NCBI GenBank assembly: GCA_903871605.1
Contig: CAIQHF010000001.1
Location: forward strand, 18,806-82,805
Length of the DNA stretch: 64,000 nt
Source: an uncultured Sphingomonadaceae bacterium
GTDB lineage: Bacteria > Pseudomonadota > Alphaproteobacteria > Sphingomonadales > Sphingomonadaceae
Direction: 5' to 3'
Made by a program: the position numbers and the translations under genes. Shown here piece after piece: positions 60,294-64,000 of the stretch. Position 1 is the first letter of the stretch, and the number at the start of each line of letters is the position of its first letter. The notes beneath the pieces are model-generated. The model searched no databases, was not told the origin of the DNA, and saw only the letters and a program-made list of their open reading frames with translations.

Positions 60294-61312
60294 CAGTTCG
60301 CCCGCGATACGATCTCGAGGTCGACGTCCCGTTTCGCCGCGATCGTGGTCGCGCGTGCAAGCATGGGGTGCAGGGCGCGGCGTGGTACGGCCGCAATATC
60401 GAAGGCAAGAAACGACAATAGAAGCTGGACGCCGACGATGACCGGCAAAGCCGCTACCATCACCGTGCCCGTACTGGCGGTGATACCCGTGCGAACGCTC
60501 TCCCACCATCCGCAGCTGCCGAAGATGATGCCGAACAGAAGGCATGCCATGCCGAGAACAAGCTCGATCGAGGCTATGCTAAAGTCGCGCAAAAAGTAAT
60601 TATAGCAAACGCGCTTGATGGTATTGATGAGATTGCCGGCGATAAATTGCGGTATGACCCGGCTAACATGCAGATTGCTTCGCTCGTCGCCATAGAAGGC
60701 CGTCATGGGCACATCGAGCACATATGCACGGATTGTCGACAAACGAAACAGCATGTCGGACTCGAAAAAGTAGCGCTGTCGGATCTTGCTGAATGGAAGC
60801 TGCCGCAGCACGGCAGAATGGATTGCGGTGTAGCCATTGGTTGGATCGAACACGGTCCAATAGCCGGATGAGGCCTTTGTGAAGAAAGACAGGCCGGCAT
60901 TTCCAAGCAGGCGCATGGGCGGCATCCCGCGTACGTCCTCAATGTCGTTGAAGCGATTACCCTTGGTGTAATCCGCCTGACCTTCGAGAATCGGCCGCAC
61001 AAAACGATGGATGAGCGCCGGATCCATCTGACCATCACCGTCGAGTTTGACGACGACATCGGCGCCAAGCTGCAGCGCGTGACGATATCCCGTGATAACG
61101 GCCCCGCCGACGCCAAGATTGGTTTCATGCGTAATTACAGTGATGCGGGGATCGCGGCAGAGGCTGCTGACCAGTTCACCGGTATTCTGTGGACAGCAGT
61201 CATCGACGACGATGACATGCCGCACCTCCTGTCCGATTCGAGCAAGTAGCGAAAGGATCTGTGTGCCAACCCGGTAGCAGGGGATAACCACGGCGATGCT
61301 TGGTGCCGACAT
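60293..61312 (-). CDS. Family-2 glycosyltransferase, dolichol/polyprenyl-phosphate sugar synthase type (GtrB-like)
   Basis: 339 residues. The GT-A domain begins SIAVVIPCYRVGTQIL, with the acidic VVDDCC and the DxD region VVKLDGDGQMDPALI; NLGVGGAVITGYRHAL is typical of DPM1/GtrB enzymes that load glucose or mannose on a polyprenyl phosphate. Two membrane helices at about residues 240-310 are also typical. ATG 61312 was preferred to an in-frame TTG at 61330. It is co-translated with the DUF2142 gene. The 206 bases upstream, up to gtrA, hold no recognised feature. Confidence 0.88.
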   Translation of the reverse strand: MSAPSIAVVIPCYRVGTQILSLLARIGQEVRHVIVVDDCCPQNTGELVSSLCRDPRITVITHETNLGVGGAVITGYRHALQLGADVVVKLDGDGQMDPALIHRFVRPILEGQADYTKGNRFNDIEDVRGMPPMRLLGNAGLSFFTKASSGYWTVFDPTNGYTAIHSAVLRQLPFSKIRQRYFFESDMLFRLSTIRAYVLDVPMTAFYGDERSNLHVSRVIPQFIAGNLINTIKRVCYNYFLRDFSIASIELVLGMACLLFGIIFGSCGWWESVRTGITASTGTVMVAALPVIVGVQLLLSFLAFDIAAVPRRALHPMLARATTIAAKRDVDLEIVSRAN

Positions 61313-61518
61313 CACAGGACCGAAGGCCAAAGCAAGTCGATCGGACGGATCGCACCGCTGCGATGACGCCGAGGGCGGCAGTGGTTTAGCTGGACGGACA
61401 TGCTTAAGAACCCCGACGATGTGTCCTGAAGGTAAAGCGATGGCGGAAAGAAATGGTTAACTGAGATAATCCGTCCGACGCCGCTTGGCATGCGCGCGCG
61501 TTGCGGACACGCCTTCGC

Positions 61519-61929
61519 TTAGGCCGACGCCGGATCGGAGGGGCGAACGGCGCATCGCCGCGTTCGGGCGTGCGATATCCAGGATGTCAGCGTGAAACCG
61601 TATACCGCCATCATTCCCGTCACCATGGCCAATGCGATCCCGATGGGAACCTTGCAGACGCCGTGAACCAGCCACAGGGATATCGTGGAAACGGGCAGGC
61701 CGAAGAGGACGGCCACGACGAACCGGGCAAACCCATCGAAATTGGGCCTGACACGGAAGGTGAAGAGCGAGTGCAGAAGGTAGCCCGCGGGCACGATCGC
61801 CGTCGCCGACAGGATATTGGCTACGAGATAGGGCATGCCGATCCTTACCAAGCCGACGATCGCCACATTCTGGGTCAGCGCGCAGCCGCCGCCTACCACG
61901 AGGTAGCGGCCGATCTGTGGTCGCATCAC
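61519..61929 (-). CDS. GtrA family membrane protein
   Basis: 136 residues with four membrane helices and the GtrA (PF04138) pattern: IGRYLVVGGGCALTQNVAIV, LVANILSATAIVPAGYLLHSLFTFR and FARFVVAVLFGLPVST. GtrA-like proteins are thought to flip polyprenyl-phosphate sugars across the inner membrane. The neighbouring GtrB-like and DUF2142 genes would supply loading and transfer steps. Its ATG overlaps the stop of the next upstream glycosyltransferase (ATGA). Confidence 0.88.
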   Translation of the reverse strand: MMRPQIGRYLVVGGGCALTQNVAIVGLVRIGMPYLVANILSATAIVPAGYLLHSLFTFRVRPNFDGFARFVVAVLFGLPVSTISLWLVHGVCKVPIGIALAMVTGMMAVYGFTLTSWISHARTRRCAVRPSDPASA

Positions 61930-62981
61930 CGCGCGCCGATCAACCCGGCGCGCAACCGCGGCAGGCTGCGTTCCAGCAAGCGAGAATATCTGAGGTATCG
62001 AATGAGCGACACTGGACCAAGCGCCGCCATCGTCATCAGAACGCGCAGCAATGCCCAGCCGCTTCCCGCGGCGGCTTCCGCCAAGCCGACGTTGATCCGG
62101 ACTGATGCATCGGCGAGCCGCGATCGTGCATGAATGCTCGTCATATGGCGATCCAACACCCTTCGCAGTTGGGCTTCGAAATCCTCGCTCACGCGACTGC
62201 CGGTGATCGTTAGCGACTGGCCGTGTACGCGAAAGCCGGTGGTGACTTCAGACCGGTAGATCGCTGAGCCTGCGGTCGCCAGCTTCAGCCACAGATCCCA
62301 ATCTGCGGTATACCAAAGCGCGCTTTCCATGCCGCCAGAGGCAATGAACGCGTCGCGCCGAAACACCGGCGCTGGCACGCTGACGAAGCATTGGACGAGC
62401 AGGCGGCGCAGTAGCGTGTCGCGCCCTACCGGCCCCGCGTCGAGCGGGCAGCGCCAGATTCCCATCGTCCGTCCGGCGTGGTCGATGATCGCGGTTGGTG
62501 CGAACTGGACGGAGGTCGCCGGCGCGGCGTCGATCCATTGGCGCAATTGCTCGATGCGGTTGGGCAGCCAGATGTCGTCCTGGTGCAGCATGACGACATG
62601 ATCCGCGCGTGCGGAGGCGACGCCATAATTGGTCTTGTCGGTCCAAGGCTTCAGATCGGCCCGGCGGTGGATGATGATATCAAGTCGATCCCGGTATTTC
62701 TCGGCGATCTCGACGGATAGATCATCGGCGCTGCTGTCGATGAATATGATTTCAATGCCGCGCGCATCGCCCTCGACGATCGATTCAAAGGTGGCTTCGA
62801 GCCACGGCTCGCCGTGATGAATCGGCATCACCACCGACAACCATGGTTTAGCGGTATTGGCGCAGCGATTGGCTAGGAAGGTCGACAGCGAGTCCGGTTG
62901 CGCGCTTTGAAAACCTTCCCCGGATCCCTCAGCCGGAACTTCGGCCGGCTCGTATGAGAGGAACAACGGTGTTTCGAACAT
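61926..62981 (-). CDS. Family-2 glycosyltransferase
   Basis: 351 residues. GT-A domain starts at about residue 47 with WLSVVMPIHHGEPWLEATFES, followed by EIIFIDSSADD and the DxD-type HQDDIWLPNRIE; SGGMESALWYTADWDLWLKLA is the usual acceptor-side motif (WD-D). The first 45 residues are non-conserved and acidic. It is soluble or peripherally membrane-bound and probably adds one sugar to a surface glycan. It heads the minus-strand run GT2-gtrA-GT2-DUF2142, divided by a 206-base gap. Lower GC than neighbours outside the island. Confidence 0.87.
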   Translation of the reverse strand: MFETPLFLSYEPAEVPAEGSGEGFQSAQPDSLSTFLANRCANTAKPWLSVVMPIHHGEPWLEATFESIVEGDARGIEIIFIDSSADDLSVEIAEKYRDRLDIIIHRRADLKPWTDKTNYGVASARADHVVMLHQDDIWLPNRIEQLRQWIDAAPATSVQFAPTAIIDHAGRTMGIWRCPLDAGPVGRDTLLRRLLVQCFVSVPAPVFRRDAFIASGGMESALWYTADWDLWLKLATAGSAIYRSEVTTGFRVHGQSLTITGSRVSEDFEAQLRRVLDRHMTSIHARSRLADASVRINVGLAEAAAGSGWALLRVLMTMAALGPVSLIRYLRYSRLLERSLPRLRAGLIGAR

Positions 62982-63055
62982 CCCCGACCCTCCTGCGGTC
63001 GAGGCAAATTAAGCCGATTTAGTTAAGGAAGCCTTCGTGAAGCCGTCAGCGCGGT

Positions 63056-63322
63056 TCAGCGCGTCTCCTCGACATGCTCCGCCAGGATCGTCAGTCCCTT
63101 GTCGTTGACCTCGGCGAAGCCGCCCTGGACCTTGATCCGCGCGGTGACGGTGGTCGGGCTCGAATAGATCGCGATCTCGCCGTCGCGGACCACCGACATC
63201 AGCGGCGCATGGCCCGCGAGCACGCTGAAATCGCCCTCGGTTCCGGGGACGACGACCATGAAGGCATCCTCCGAGCGGACGAGCTTTTCGGGCGTGACGA
63301 GTTCGAAATGCATGTCGGCCAT
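63056..63322 (-). CDS. atpC: ATP synthase epsilon subunit, short form
   Basis: 88 residues covering only the N-terminal beta-sandwich: [42 protein letters not shown] is diagnostic, ending [20 protein letters not shown]. The C-terminal helical hairpin that inhibits the enzyme in E. coli (protein about 139 residues) is absent. In alphaproteobacteria inhibition is often done by the separate zeta subunit, so the lack is plausible. A GAGGAG Shine-Dalgarno precedes the ATG. It is the last gene of the atp operon after atpD. Confidence 0.95.
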   Translation of the reverse strand: MADMHFELVTPEKLVRSEDAFMVVVPGTEGDFSVLAGHAPLMSVVRDGEIAIYSSPTTVTARIKVQGGFAEVNDKGLTILAEHVEETR

Positions 63323-63336
63323 TGATCAACTCCTCG

Positions 63337-63446
63337 CTCCCGTTCGAGGGAGGGGCAGGGGGTGGGTGAACGCGTATCGCATCGCGATCCGGGTTCATGG
63401 AGTGGGCGACGACACCCACCCCAACCCCTCCCTCGAAAGGGAGGGG
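63337..63446. repeat. Palindromic element, family E, between atpD and atpC
   Basis: The left hairpin CTCCC GTTCGA GGGAG (63337-63352) with GGGGCAGGGGGTGGGTG pairs with CACCCACCCCAACCCCTCCC and a closing hairpin ending GGGAGGGG (63446). It is the same family as the copy inside carA. On the minus strand it ends a few bases before the atpC Shine-Dalgarno. Confidence 0.85.
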
Positions 63447-63457
63447 CCGGTGTAGGC

Positions 63458-64000
<543 letters not shown>

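Noticed and set aside
61313..61518. A tRNA gene as integration site of the glycosylation island
   Set aside because: No cloverleaf, T-loop consensus or CCA end could be found in this or the other gaps of the island.
63001..63030. A CtrA-binding site (TTAA, seven bases, TTAA) near atpC
   Set aside because: Two TTAA words are present but ten bases apart, and the location at the 3' end of an operon makes regulation unlikely.

Overview
The window reads as chromosome of a high-GC alphaproteobacterium, most likely a sphingomonad (Sphingomonas or a close relative). The reasons are the codon bias, a PhaR/PhaC pair, a short ATP synthase epsilon subunit, a split pccB ... pccA propionate operon with a PccR-like regulator, an AI-2E/dcd/rnr neighbourhood, and many GC-rich palindromic repeats. 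No rRNA, tRNA, CRISPR array, integrase or insertion sequence is visible. Genes are densely packed: many neighbours overlap by 1 or 4 bases, and no gap longer than 300 bases lacks a gene.

Layout. 1-0.4 kb: end of a cytochrome bo3 oxidase operon (cyoC tail, cyoD). 0.6-1.6 kb: a YdcZ-type permease and an unknown protein. 1.6-12.2 kb: propionyl-CoA assimilation. A divergent PccR-like regulator faces pccB, thiolase, methylmalonyl-CoA epimerase, methylmalonyl-CoA mutase, biotin synthase, an LprI-family protein and pccA. Propionyl-CoA is carboxylated by biotin-dependent PccAB, epimerised and rearranged to succinyl-CoA; bioB supplies the biotin cofactor. 12.4-14.5 kb: UDP-GlcNAc 2-epimerase and 3-hydroxyisobutyryl-CoA hydrolase (valine to propionyl-CoA). 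14.6-30.6 kb: housekeeping genes: a tiny secreted His/Gly-rich protein, rnr, an AI-2E exporter, dcd, a chemoreceptor, mfd, sdhE, recG, a PilZ protein, tyrS, anmK. 30.7-41.3 kb: rpoD, dnaG, a GIY-YIG nuclease, yqeY, carA, a DUF559 nuclease on the opposite strand, carB, greA.

41.3-48.9 kb: rhomboid protease, aldo/keto reductase, a trehalose operon (otsB, GH15 hydrolase, otsA) and an MHS-type permease. 49-54.3 kb: alr, mlaE, mlaF, a haem-oxygenase-fold redox protein, phaC and phaR. 54.4-57 kb: a methyltransferase with a signal peptide and a lone CpaF ATPase. 57.1-63 kb: a visibly less GC-rich island of envelope glycosylation genes (two large multi-spanning GT-C-like or DUF2142 proteins, two family-2 glycosyltransferases, one GtrA), resembling a GtrA/GtrB/GtrC glycosylation system. 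63-64 kb: atpC and the 3' end of atpD.

The most unusual signal is a set of palindromic repeats in at least four sequence families (called A, B, C/E and D here). Several sit inside operons directly before the Shine-Dalgarno site of the next gene. Three lie in frame inside conserved genes (bioB, rnr, carA) and are apparently translated. Two small stand-alone nuclease genes (GIY-YIG and DUF559) are bracketed by arms of the same families. The GIY-YIG gene occupies the loop of an exact inverted repeat, and the DUF559 gene lies antisense between carA and carB. This suggests, but does not prove, a nuclease-assisted mobile palindrome system.
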